A stretch of 64,000 bases of DNA, taken from positions 270,847 through 334,846 of the forward strand of contig NZ_JAKRYL010000002.1 in assembly GCF_023555415.1 (NCBI RefSeq), read 5' to 3'. Each line of letters starts with the position of its first letter. Positions within the stretch are counted from its first letter, which is position 1. A model generated the notes under the pieces. The model searched no databases and was not told the origin of the DNA. It saw nothing but the letters and a program-made list of their open reading frames with translations. This DNA comes from Halalkalibacter alkaliphilus. GTDB taxonomy: Bacteria > Bacillota > Bacilli > Bacillales > Bacillaceae_D. The position numbers and the translations under genes were made by a program. This document shows positions 50,901 through 58,355 of this stretch, one piece after another.

Positions 50901-51649
50901 GGGATATGGCAGACATCCGAAATCACCGTCACCATGGAGCATTTGGTGCATTTATATGTGAGCCAAGAGGATCCGTCTATCTTGACCCTTGCACATTAAA
51001 GCCTGTGAAGACAGGAACAAGTGTTGTGATTAGCAATCCACTTCTCCCAGACTATAGAGAATTTGTTCTGTTAATGCATGATGGTGTGAGATTACTAGAT
51101 AAAAACGGGCAATTGATCGTTGATCCGTTAGATGGAATATTGGAGGAAACCGATCCAGAGGAGTTTGATACGTATGATCAAGGGTCACGTGGATTTAATT
51201 ACAGAACAGAGCGATTAATTAACCGCTATACGGAGAAGTTTATTATTCAAGATTGGCCTAGTTCAATCACATTCCGAGACCCCGCCACTCCTGTATTCGA
51301 AGCTTATGCAGGAGAGCCAACAACTGTACGTTTAATAACACCAGCAGAACGAAGAAGGTCAAATTCATTTCATATTCATGGGCATTACTGGAGACGTGAT
51401 CGTGAAGATGTAGATTCTAGTTTCAGATCTGTCAGAGGACAAAATATAATTGGTGCAAAATTAGATGCTCGTCTTGCTTATGGAGCTGGAGGTCTTTATA
51501 GTTTCCCAGGAGACTATCTGTACCGTACCGGAAATATTAGATGGAATATTGAATTAGGAATGTGGGGAATTATTCGAGTACATGACAAACTGCAACCGAA
51601 TCTTCTACCTATTAAAGATTTATCATGCCTTGATCCGGAGGTGGAATAA
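47984..51649 (+). CDS. mnxG: Giant six-domain multicopper oxidase, MnxG-like Mn(II) oxidase (copy 1)
   Basis: A 1221-residue multicopper oxidase; ATG 47984 follows GAGGAGG, while an upstream frame extension is not coding. It is built like ceruloplasmin: three repeats of a two-domain unit, the odd domains starting YNNFGDHDP, YNKQGWHDP and YNEYGDHDP. Copper ligands seen: HVFHYHVHQW (His282-His289), HCHLYPHFEDGM (His335, Cys336, His337, His341, Met346; type 1 site), MHVHF (His529, His531), FFHDH (His575, His577), SHSFNVHG (His719, His724), HRHHG (981-985). MnxG of marine Bacillus spores has this size and plan and oxidises Mn(II) to Mn(IV) oxide. No signal peptide is present, as expected for a coat protein made in the mother cell. 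Confidence 0.88.
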   Translation: MLRRYHVVAIPIRIVYNNFGDHDPDGRMYVLKENEELVRDLVQKNPFTPVDLVEPLTIRANVGDEVEILFENQLKTPSSMHFQEADYDVLTSDGANVGFNPDTTVEPGGEILYCLRVNKEGIHYFSDVANPIEGENLGTNIHGLFGALFVQRRGSTWTDPVTGGPINSGAVADIHHPILPSFREYGYFFNDEPENDDLTGNERINPMTGQPAESVHAINYRSEPLANRIRLIEEGVVAPGAHGEEVHHDSWVFGDPATPTFRGYVGDPVKFRLVHGGVKETHVFHYHVHQWLFDPEDVDSFTKDSQAISPQNHYTIEPFYGLGSLHGAIGDVIIHCHLYPHFEDGMFNINRIFNTLQDGSQCYPNGVPIKPLQPLPDRPCPPEPTLERPGFPNFIPGKVGCKAPRPPLGIVGGREMTELEENAAVPNARPGAVFVDTCLGNPVVKEFNVSLIELPITYNKQGWHDPKGRMYILDEDLDDVLSGKKEPEPLVMHAEAGSCIRINFTNRLPNILDGDAFQLVTRIYESSMHVHFVKFDVLVSDGGNVGWNYDSSVLPGETIRYEWYADVELKATFFHDHLFASSQQQHGVFGSINLLPRFSCVFDSCTGEEVDHGTQVTVTNPIIPDYRDYTLFIHDFALLFDENKCPIEPPPFPGSQEDPGIFGVNYKNEPLQFRLGKDCDPAYSFSSTVHGDPITPLLRAYEGDPIRFRILQGAHEESHSFNVHGLKWNEARRDVDSNEINQEHLGISESFTFETFVPLSGDYLWAFEDAEDLWCGTWGILRAFDEEVADLIPLPDRPLPPPRTRPLPEVTGCPPEKACDDGLVCPDGALIRRYDVVALQTCIQYNEYGDHDPFAIIFALAEDVDDILSGKINPEPLVLRGNVGECVEVNLVNMLDPDLFHNQDGVHKYPDLKLQAFYPPSPRISLHPQLVEFDVKSSSGETVGFNPDQTVGPGESITYRWFVDKPYGVCNMWDMADIRNHRHHGAFGAFICEPRGSVYLDPCTLKPVKTGTSVVISNPLLPDYREFVLLMHDGVRLLDKNGQLIVDPLDGILEETDPEEFDTYDQGSRGFNYRTERLINRYTEKFIIQDWPSSITFRDPATPVFEAYAGEPTTVRLITPAERRRSNSFHIHGHYWRRDREDVDSSFRSVRGQNIIGAKLDARLAYGAGGLYSFPGDYLYRTGNIRWNIELGMWGIIRVHDKLQPNLLPIKDLSCLDPEVE

Positions 51650-52459
51650 ATGAGTCACGATCATGATTGTAACGAATTTCGCTGTCCGCCGTTTGTCCCT
51701 GCAGACGCACCAGATGATTTTTGTATACCCGAAGAATGTTGTCCCAAGCAAATCCCAACGCCAAAATTCCCGTCACCGACCTCTTGCCTTCCTGAAGATG
51801 TGTTAGAAGAGCTTGAGGAAAGAATTAGAGCAGCCAATCAATTATTATTGAGCCTAGCTTTGAATAGAAGAAATAGAGCTGAAGGAGCAGCCCATATCGA
51901 GGAAGAAGAAAGGTTGCGAGAGGCTTTTGAAGGATTGCTAGGGCAATGCATTCGAGTTCAAGTTGCCAAAGAAGGGCAAAAGCGTAAATTGCAAGTGACT
52001 GGACATCTATGTTTCGTAGGAAGAGATTTTGTCCTGCTTCAAGATGAAAAAGATAAGCTCCTCATTCAATTAGAAGATGTTTGCTCTATTAAACATCCAA
52101 AGAGATTTATAGAGCCGTTGCACAGACAGGACTTAATTGCTATTGATCCATGTCTCAGACGTGCTATTACTCTAGATTTTGGTGCAACGGTAGCTAGGTC
52201 TCCTGAGTTGATCCAGTTATTTTTTGGCTTAACCCTAAAAACATTTCTTTGCTTTCTTGAACAAGATAAAAAGAGAATTGTTGTAAGAACACAGAAAAAG
52301 AACATGGCTGGTGAGTTTGTTGATATGGATGACCATGTTTTGGTTTTTTGCAAAGGGAAAAGAGAGATGCGAATTAGGAGGGAAGATATAAGCGTCATTA
52401 GAATAAGCATATTTAAAAAGAGAAAACGAAGACAAAGAAGAAGACGAAGACGTAAATAG
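51650..52459 (+). CDS. Two-segment Sm-like protein between the two oxidases
   Basis: A 269-residue protein whose ATG directly follows the stop of the first oxidase, so it is co-translated. The head is rich in Cys, Pro, Asp and His (MSHDHDCNEFRCPP, PEECCPKQ). Then come a helix, a barrel segment RVQVAKEGQKRKLQVTGHLCFVGRDFVLL...LLIQLEDV and a second segment RIVVRTQKKN...MRIRREDISVIRI. The tail is almost pure Arg/Lys (KRKRRQRRRRRRK). It is a paralog of the product of 46527-47291, sharing GRDFV. The Cys/His head may bind metal and the basic tail could hold negative coat polymers; both are inferences. Confidence 0.68.
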   Translation: MSHDHDCNEFRCPPFVPADAPDDFCIPEECCPKQIPTPKFPSPTSCLPEDVLEELEERIRAANQLLLSLALNRRNRAEGAAHIEEEERLREAFEGLLGQCIRVQVAKEGQKRKLQVTGHLCFVGRDFVLLQDEKDKLLIQLEDVCSIKHPKRFIEPLHRQDLIAIDPCLRRAITLDFGATVARSPELIQLFFGLTLKTFLCFLEQDKKRIVVRTQKKNMAGEFVDMDDHVLVFCKGKREMRIRREDISVIRISIFKKRKRRQRRRRRRK

Positions 52460-52465
52460 TTTTAT

Positions 52466-52519
52466 AAATCCTTTAGATAAAGTAAATGTGATCAGCATTT
52501 ATTCATCTAAAGGATTTTT
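52466..52519 (+). terminator. Terminator between the two oxidase units
   Basis: AAATCCTTTAGAT (52466-52478) pairs with ATCTAAAGGATTT (52505-52517) and is followed by TTG; the loop can form a further short stem. It implies that the second oxidase has its own promoter or depends on read-through. Confidence 0.7.
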
Positions 52520-52545
52520 GACACTTTTGTAAACTGGTCCTAGTT
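52517..52545 (+). promoter_or_regulatory. Weak promoter candidate before the second oxidase
   Basis: TTGACA (52517-52522) with TAGTTA (52540-52545) after 17 bases. The -10 element is poor and there is no sigma-K-type CATAnnnTA here, so control of the second oxidase may differ from that of the first. Confidence 0.3.
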
Positions 52546-52569
52546 AATTTGTAAAGGAGAGATAGTAAG

Positions 52570-55500
52570 GTGTTACGAAAGTATCATGTTGTCGCTATTC
52601 CAATCCGAATTGTTTATAACAATTTCGGCGATCACGATCCCGATGGAAAAATGTATGTATTAAAAGAAAATGAAGATAAAGTGCGTGAATTAGTTCGAAA
52701 TAATCCCTTTAGTACAGTTGACCTCGTTCAGCCTTTAACAATTCGAGCAAATGCAGGCGATGAAGTAGAAATTTTGTTTGAGAATCAATTACAAACTCCC
52801 TCATCTATGCATTTTCAAGAAGCGAATTATAATGTCATGACTTCTGATGGAGCAAATGTAGGCTTTAATACAGATACAACCGTTCTTCCTGGCGAGGAGA
52901 TACTTTATCGATTAAACGTAGATAAAGAAGGCGTTCATTATTTTTCCGATATGGCTAACCCAATTGACGGGGAAGATTTGGGAACAAATATTCATGGTCT
53001 GTTTGGTGCTATTCTTGTCCAAAGAAGAGGTTCAACTTGGACTGATCCAGAAACAGGAGGCCCTATTAATAGCGGTGTTTTTGCAGATATTCATCATCCG
53101 TTATTACCATCATTTCGAGAATATGCCTGGTATTTCAATGATGAACCAGAAGGTGATGATTTAACAGGAAATGAGCGTATGAATCCCATGACGGGTCAGC
53201 CTGCAGAAACGATTCATGCTGTTAATTACCGGGCTGAATCATTAGCCAACCGAGCGAGATTAATAGAAGAAGGAGTTGTAAATCCTGAACTTGATGGAGA
53301 AGAGGTGCATCATGATTCATGGGTGTTTGGAGATCCTGCAACCCCCATCTTAAAAGGGTATATCGGGGATCCAACGAAAATTAGATTAATTCATGGGGGC
53401 GTGAAGGAAACCCATGTATTTCACTATCACGTACACCAATGGCTTGCTACACCGGAAGATGTTGATTCTAATATCATTGATGCTCAAGCAATCAGCCCGC
53501 AAAATCACTATACAGTGGAACCTTTATATGGATTAGGAAGTTTACATGGGGCATATGGAGATGTCATTATTCACTGTCATTTATACCCTCATTTTGAAGA
53601 TGGAATGTGGGGTCTTAACCGAATATTTAATACGTTACAAGACGGTTCACAGTGTTACCCAAATGGTGTTCCGATCGCTGCGTTACAGCCATTACCAGAT
53701 CGGCCTTGTCCGCCGGAACCGACGTTAGAAAAACCAGGTTATCCAAACTTCATTCCAGGAAAAGTTGGATGTAAAGCACCAAGGCCTCCACTTGGCATTG
53801 TCGGAGGTAGAGAAATGACAGAACTTGAAAAGAATGCTGCTGTTCCTAGTGCACGACCAGGTGCCGTATTCGTTGATACCTGTCTGGGAAATCCCGTTGT
53901 GAAAGAATTTAATGTCACTGCAATAGAATTACCTCTTATTTATAATCGTGAAGGCTGGCATGACCCAAAAGGCAGAATTTATGTGTTGGATGAAGATTTA
54001 GAAGATGTTCTTTCAGGGAAGAAGGAGCCCGAACCACTAGTCATTCATGCAGAAGCTGGTACGTGTATCCGCATCAATTTTACGAATCGACTTCCAAATA
54101 TACTTGATGGAGATGCATTTCAACTCGTGACAAGAACGTATGAGTGCGGCGCACATGTTCATTTTGTGAAATTTGATTCGATTGCTGGAGATGGTTCAAA
54201 TGTCGGTTGGAATTATAACAGTGGCTGTCTCCCTGGAGAAACCATTCGATATGAATGGTATGCAGATGTTGAGCTAAAAGCGACCTTTTTCCATGATCAT
54301 ATTTTTGCTGTGGCTCAACAACAACATGGTCTGTTTGGTTCCATTAATATACTGCCAAGGTTTTCATCCGTATTCGATTCAAAAACAGGAGAAGAAGTAG
54401 ATAGAGGTACGCAGGTTACAGTAACCAATCCGCTCATCCCAGATTACCGCGACTACACTTTATTTATTCAAGATTTCACTCCACTGTTCGATAAAGATAA
54501 TTGCCCAATTGAACCACCTCCGTTTCCAAATTCACATGAGGATCCAGGAGTATTTGGTGTCAATTACAAAAATGAACCACTACAGTTCCGCTTAAACAAC
54601 AATTGCGACCCTGCTTATGCATTTAGTTCTACGGTGCATGGTGACCCAGTAACACCATTACTTAGGGCATATGAGGGAGATCCAATCAGATTTCGAATCT
54701 TGCAGGGTGCACATGAAGAATCTCATAGTTTCAATGTCCACGGGTTACGATGGAATGAAGCAAGGCGAGATTTAGATTCAAATGAAATAACTGCAAAGCA
54801 TATCGGAATATCTGAGTCATTTACGTTTGAAACGTTTATACCGCGTTCAGGAGATTATTTATGGGCTTTTGAAGATCAAGAGGATTTGTGGGTAGGTACT
54901 TGGGGGATCTTGCGGGCCTATGACGAGGAAGTCTGTGATTTAATCCCATTAGCAGACCGACCATTGCCGCCACCACGAGTCACTCCATTACCAGAAGTGA
55001 CGGGAAGTCCTCCTGTAAAGGCCTGTGATGATGGTGCGATTTGCCCTGAAGGTGCTCCGGTTAGAAGATATGATGTTGTTGCATTTCAAACGTGTATTCA
55101 ATATAACGAATATGGTGATCATGATCCTCATGCGATTGTTTTTGCACTAGCTGAAGATGTCGTTGATATTTTATCTGGTAGAATAAACCCAGAACCGTTA
55201 GTATTAAGAGGAAATGTAGGAGACTGTGTTGAGGTTCATCTAGTAAATAAATTAGATCCAAAATTGTTTCATAACGAAGATAGAGTTCATCACTATCCAG
55301 ATATAAAAGTAGCAGCGTTTTATCCGCCATCACCTCGCATATCTCTGCATCCACAGTTGATTGATTATGATGTTAAGTCCTCAAGCGGGGAAACGGTTGG
55401 CTTTAATCCTGATCAAACAGTAGGACCGGGAGAATCGATCACGTATCGTTGGTTTGTAGATAAAGCATACGGTGCATGTAACATGTGGGATATGGCTGAT

Positions 55501-56211
55501 ATACGAAATCATCGACACCACGGTGCGTTTGGAGCCTTTATTGCAGAAGCTAGAGGGTCAGAGTATCTTGACCCACTAACGCTAGAACCGGTTAAAACAG
55601 GTTGCAATGTCATTATTTCAAATCCAGTAACTCCAGATTTTAGAGAATTTGTTCTTTTGCTGCATGATGGTGTACGACTGTTAGACAAAAACGGGCAGCT
55701 TATCGTAGATCCGGTAGATGGTCTGTTAGAAGAGATAGATGAAGAAGAATTTGACACGTATGATCAAGGGTCTCGTGGTTTTAACTATCGTACGGAAAGA
55801 CTAATAAATCGCTTTAGCGAGAGTTTGATTATTAATGATTGGGCAAGTTCGAAAGCATTTCAAGATCCTGCTACCCCTCTCTTTGAAGCCTACCCAGGTG
55901 AGCCTGTGACTGTACGTTTAGTTACGCCAGCAGAGAGAAGAAGGTCAAATAGTTTTCATATTCATGGTCATTATTGGAGAAGCGACAGTGAAGATGTAGA
56001 TTCTGTTTTTAAGTCAGTTAGAGGACAAAATATAATCGGCGAAAAATTAGATGCCAGGCTTACGGGAGGAGCAGGGGGAACGTACCATTACCCAGGCGAC
56101 TATCTGTATCGAACTGGAAATATACGTTGGAATGTAGAACTTGGATTATGGGGAATTATGCGTGTTCACGATAAACTTCAAGCACATCTTCCACCTATAA
56201 AAGATATATAG
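52570..56211 (+). CDS. Giant six-domain multicopper oxidase, MnxG-like (copy 2)
   Basis: A 1213-residue paralog of the oxidase at 47984, alike over its whole length, with GTG start after AAAGGAGAG. The type 1 copper site HCHLYPHFEDGM begins at His335, exactly as in copy 1. HVFHYHVHQW, HVHFVKFD, FFHDHIFAVAQQQHG, SHSFNVHGLRW, RNHRHHGAFG and SFHIHGHYW are all kept, so it should be an active oxidase. Differences include SIAGDGSNVGW for VLVSDGGNVGW and several changed Cys. It has no mnxE/mnxF-type gene of its own in front, so it may share those subunits or work alone. It is followed by a terminator. Confidence 0.87.
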   Translation: MLRKYHVVAIPIRIVYNNFGDHDPDGKMYVLKENEDKVRELVRNNPFSTVDLVQPLTIRANAGDEVEILFENQLQTPSSMHFQEANYNVMTSDGANVGFNTDTTVLPGEEILYRLNVDKEGVHYFSDMANPIDGEDLGTNIHGLFGAILVQRRGSTWTDPETGGPINSGVFADIHHPLLPSFREYAWYFNDEPEGDDLTGNERMNPMTGQPAETIHAVNYRAESLANRARLIEEGVVNPELDGEEVHHDSWVFGDPATPILKGYIGDPTKIRLIHGGVKETHVFHYHVHQWLATPEDVDSNIIDAQAISPQNHYTVEPLYGLGSLHGAYGDVIIHCHLYPHFEDGMWGLNRIFNTLQDGSQCYPNGVPIAALQPLPDRPCPPEPTLEKPGYPNFIPGKVGCKAPRPPLGIVGGREMTELEKNAAVPSARPGAVFVDTCLGNPVVKEFNVTAIELPLIYNREGWHDPKGRIYVLDEDLEDVLSGKKEPEPLVIHAEAGTCIRINFTNRLPNILDGDAFQLVTRTYECGAHVHFVKFDSIAGDGSNVGWNYNSGCLPGETIRYEWYADVELKATFFHDHIFAVAQQQHGLFGSINILPRFSSVFDSKTGEEVDRGTQVTVTNPLIPDYRDYTLFIQDFTPLFDKDNCPIEPPPFPNSHEDPGVFGVNYKNEPLQFRLNNNCDPAYAFSSTVHGDPVTPLLRAYEGDPIRFRILQGAHEESHSFNVHGLRWNEARRDLDSNEITAKHIGISESFTFETFIPRSGDYLWAFEDQEDLWVGTWGILRAYDEEVCDLIPLADRPLPPPRVTPLPEVTGSPPVKACDDGAICPEGAPVRRYDVVAFQTCIQYNEYGDHDPHAIVFALAEDVVDILSGRINPEPLVLRGNVGDCVEVHLVNKLDPKLFHNEDRVHHYPDIKVAAFYPPSPRISLHPQLIDYDVKSSSGETVGFNPDQTVGPGESITYRWFVDKAYGACNMWDMADIRNHRHHGAFGAFIAEARGSEYLDPLTLEPVKTGCNVIISNPVTPDFREFVLLLHDGVRLLDKNGQLIVDPVDGLLEEIDEEEFDTYDQGSRGFNYRTERLINRFSESLIINDWASSKAFQDPATPLFEAYPGEPVTVRLVTPAERRRSNSFHIHGHYWRSDSEDVDSVFKSVRGQNIIGEKLDARLTGGAGGTYHYPGDYLYRTGNIRWNVELGLWGIMRVHDKLQAHLPPIKDI

Positions 56212-56279
56212 TGATAAAAAATGGAGGTACGGAATTCGGCCACTATTATGACCAATACGTGTAATTAATAGATTGAAGG

Positions 56280-56318
56280 AAAAGGTAGTTCAAAAGATGC
56301 CTTTTTCTTTTGTTTGTG
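56280..56318 (+). terminator. Terminator after the second oxidase
   Basis: AAAAGGTA (56280-56287) pairs with TGCCTTTTT (56298-56306) and is followed by CTTTTGTTTG. It closes the + strand unit. Confidence 0.65.
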
Positions 56319-56329
56319 AACTAAAAAAT

Positions 56330-56355
56330 AGTGTGTTTCTAGATCGAAACACACT
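56330..56355 (-). terminator. Terminator of the His/Cys-rich coat-like gene
   Basis: AGTGTGTTTC and GAAACACACT pair perfectly around TAGATC; on the minus strand ATTTTTTAG follows. Confidence 0.75.
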
Positions 56356-56372
56356 AAAAAATCACTAATCAT

Positions 56373-56939
56373 TTAGCAGTGCTTTTTATCATCTAACTTA
56401 AAGAACTTAATTTCATCTAATGGCACGATCATAAATCTATTTTTATGATCTTTGCACGTGCAATCACGTTTTTTACGACCTTTACAGTCACAGTCTCTTC
56501 GACGTTTTTTGTCGTCATCTAGTTTTTCTACTTCCACAAAGTCACGTCCAACATGGCAGATGATTGCTCGGAATTCTCTACACTCATCTCCACATTCAAT
56601 CTCAAATTTCACAACACACCCAATCAGCTGACGCAGTCTAAATGCAAATCCACCATCAAGGCCTCTTAGGCGCACATTAAACCTGTCATCACATATTCCA
56701 TGTCTTGTTAAACAGTGGTGATCTCTGTGTCTAAAGTGGTGGTCAAAGTGTCTATCTCTATGATCGAATCTTCTGCGGCAGTCGCATAAGCTGTGGCAAC
56801 GGTGATGTCTGTGAAAATCATGATGTCTGCGAAAATCATGGTGGTGTCTAAAATGACGGAAGTCAAACCCGCAATGGCAACGTGAGAAACAATCATGACG
56901 CACTCTTCCACAAGAATGACATTCAAAGCTATGGCTCAT
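56373..56939 (-). CDS. His/Cys/Arg-rich spore-surface-like protein with Sm-like domain
   Basis: A 188-residue protein from ATG 56939 (AAAGAGGTG site nine bases before; ATG 56960 is the longer option). Residues about 1-80 are a metal-binding-like region with pairs such as ECHSCGRVRHDC and CHCGFDFRHFRHHHDF and dozens of His. Residues about 95-188 form a small barrel: LIGCVVKFEIECGDECREF, ICHVGRDFVEVEKL and MIVPLDEIKFFKL, interrupted by a Cys/Lys/Arg insert (DCDCKGRKKRDCTCK). The GRDFV motif links it to the proteins at 46527 and 51650. It may bind copper or manganese next to the oxidases. No named homolog is known to me. Confidence 0.7.
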   Translation of the reverse strand: MSHSFECHSCGRVRHDCFSRCHCGFDFRHFRHHHDFRRHHDFHRHHRCHSLCDCRRRFDHRDRHFDHHFRHRDHHCLTRHGICDDRFNVRLRGLDGGFAFRLRQLIGCVVKFEIECGDECREFRAIICHVGRDFVEVEKLDDDKKRRRDCDCKGRKKRDCTCKDHKNRFMIVPLDEIKFFKLDDKKHC

Positions 56940-56972
56940 TGATTCATTCACCTCTTTCATTAGGATCTACTA

Positions 56973-56981
56973 TATCCTATG
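56973..56981 (-). promoter_or_regulatory. Sigma-K-like -10 element of the His/Cys-rich gene
   Basis: On the minus strand CATAGGATA matches CATAnnnTA fully and lies about 33 bases before the start. The -35 AC is not at ideal spacing. Confidence 0.45.
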
Positions 56982-57114
56982 AAGAAAGAGATAGATCGAA
57001 AGGTACAAGCAACCAATATTAACTGAGCACTAATCTATTTTCGCAGCCTAATTACCTTATTTTGGTATTCGGAAGATTTCATACTCGATAAAGCCCAATC
57101 TTCTTTGGATACAC

Positions 57115-57142
57115 ACTTAGAAGGTCAATGTCCCATATAATA
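57115..57142 (+). promoter_or_regulatory. Sigma-K-like promoter of the gene at 57170
   Basis: AC (57115-57116), 17 bases, then CATATAATA (57134-57142), which matches the mother-cell consensus AC-N16/17-CATAnnnTA. It is the best sigma-K-like site in the region and precedes a small barrel protein. Confidence 0.6.
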
Positions 57143-57169
57143 ATCATAATCAGAAAAGGAGAGAATGGA

Positions 57170-57676
57170 ATGGCTATGAAGACGTATGTAAAAGAGATAT
57201 CTAAGTCAATACCTAAAATATTTAATGAAACGTGTCAAGGTAATCAGAGTATGTATTATTCTAGAGGTAAAACAGGAAAAAAAGACGATGATTTTGTGAC
57301 ATTGAGAGAGTTGGAACATCAGTTAACAGACCTTTTAGGTTCAACTAATACTGAAGAAGAGGATGTAGAGAGTCTTTTCACACAACTTGTCCAAGATTAC
57401 AAAGAACAATTAGATAGAAGTAAGGAACTAGAGAAAAAACAAAAGAATCTACCCGTATATAAAAGTCCATTTGTTCCATTATTTCAAACATTACCAGCAA
57501 ATTTTCCGGTAAACGAGGTTCTTCTAAATGGAGCTGCTGTTGAAGTAGCAAGGTTCATTAATATTAGTGCAGAGGGAACGATTGTCCATTTTACTGACGA
57601 CGAAAGTAGTATGAAATCCTTTGATATTAATAAAATAGATGGCATTCATTGGGGGAGAGAAGATCTTAATGCTTAA
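57170..57676 (+). CDS. Small Sm-like domain protein, probable spore-surface protein
   Basis: A 168-residue protein from ATG 57170, which has AAAGGAGAG upstream; an ATG at 57128 lies before that site and inside the promoter-like element. The head is Lys-rich and the middle is a long acidic helix or coiled coil (about residues 45-105). The end, LPANFPVNEVLLNGAAVEVARFI...IVHFTDDESSMKSFDINKIDGIHWG, is a small barrel. That domain is closely matched by the minus-strand protein at 57747, so the two are paralogs on opposite strands. Function unknown. Confidence 0.66.
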   Translation: MAMKTYVKEISKSIPKIFNETCQGNQSMYYSRGKTGKKDDDFVTLRELEHQLTDLLGSTNTEEEDVESLFTQLVQDYKEQLDRSKELEKKQKNLPVYKSPFVPLFQTLPANFPVNEVLLNGAAVEVARFINISAEGTIVHFTDDESSMKSFDINKIDGIHWGREDLNA

Positions 57677-57746
57677 AGATTCTACCTGATGCTAATAATA
57701 AAAGGGGAAGGCGGTAAGATGTCTTCCCCTATATGAAATAGGAACA

Positions 57747-58025
57747 TTATGCAGGTTCTACATCTTCACCAAATGCTACACCTGATACTTTATCAACATC
57801 TACGACAATTACTTGCCCGTCTTCGTCAATAAAGTAAGCGAGGCAGTCACATAGGTTAGAGAAAGCTGCCACTGGTACTAACTTTCCTTTTAAGAAAATG
57901 CCGCCAACTGGATAGTTAGGTGGAAGTTTTTTTAGGATTTCCTCAACACCACATTTCTTATCTCTGCGATCTTTTAAAAGGTCTCTAAGAAGATCCTCAA
58001 GTCCTAAATTTTTATTTAGTGACAT
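57747..58025 (-). CDS. Small Sm-like domain protein, paralog of the gene at 57170
   Basis: A 92-residue protein. After a short charged helix, LPPNYPVGGIFLKGKLVPVAAF, CLAYFIDEDGQVIVVDVDKVSGVAFG follow the barrel of the neighbour at 57170 nearly strand for strand (LPxNxPV...FINISAE...DINKIDGIHWG). Three Cys are present. AAAGGGGA precedes ATG. On the minus strand CATATAGTA, a full CATAnnnTA, stands about 53 bases before the start. The gene is convergent with 57170. Probably a spore protein; function unknown. Confidence 0.66.
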   Translation of the reverse strand: MSLNKNLGLEDLLRDLLKDRRDKKCGVEEILKKLPPNYPVGGIFLKGKLVPVAAFSNLCDCLAYFIDEDGQVIVVDVDKVSGVAFGEDVEPA

Positions 58026-58355
58026 ATTTCATTCCCCTTTCTAATTTTTTCCTCCACTTTTATTGTAGAGATAGTATACTATATGACAAAAAGTGTAGAT
58101 TGCATGGACTAGTATACTAATTTTTAGAAAGAGGCTTTTGTTTATTGAATTTGTTTTTATTCAGCTTGTACACTATACGGTATTAACTTACTTACAACAA
58201 CAGCAAACTTAAAGCATTTTTAAAAGGAAATGTGACGTTATATTCATATGAGAACGACAGATTACTAAAAATTAGCACAGTCGCATACCTTCATTCCTAA
58301 TCTCTACTACAGTATAATGGTTACTATAAAATTATTATACTAGGAGAATATTCAG
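58026..58355. other. Intergenic region between divergent genes, with twin TAGTATACTA palindromes
   Basis: 330 bases. ATAGTATACTAT (58071-58082) and TAGTATACTA (58110-58119) are palindromes 38 bases apart centre to centre. On the minus strand the first overlaps CATATAGTA (58076-58084), a sigma-K-type -10 for the gene at 57747. Upstream of the + strand gene the sequence is AT-rich without a clear promoter. Confidence 0.45.
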
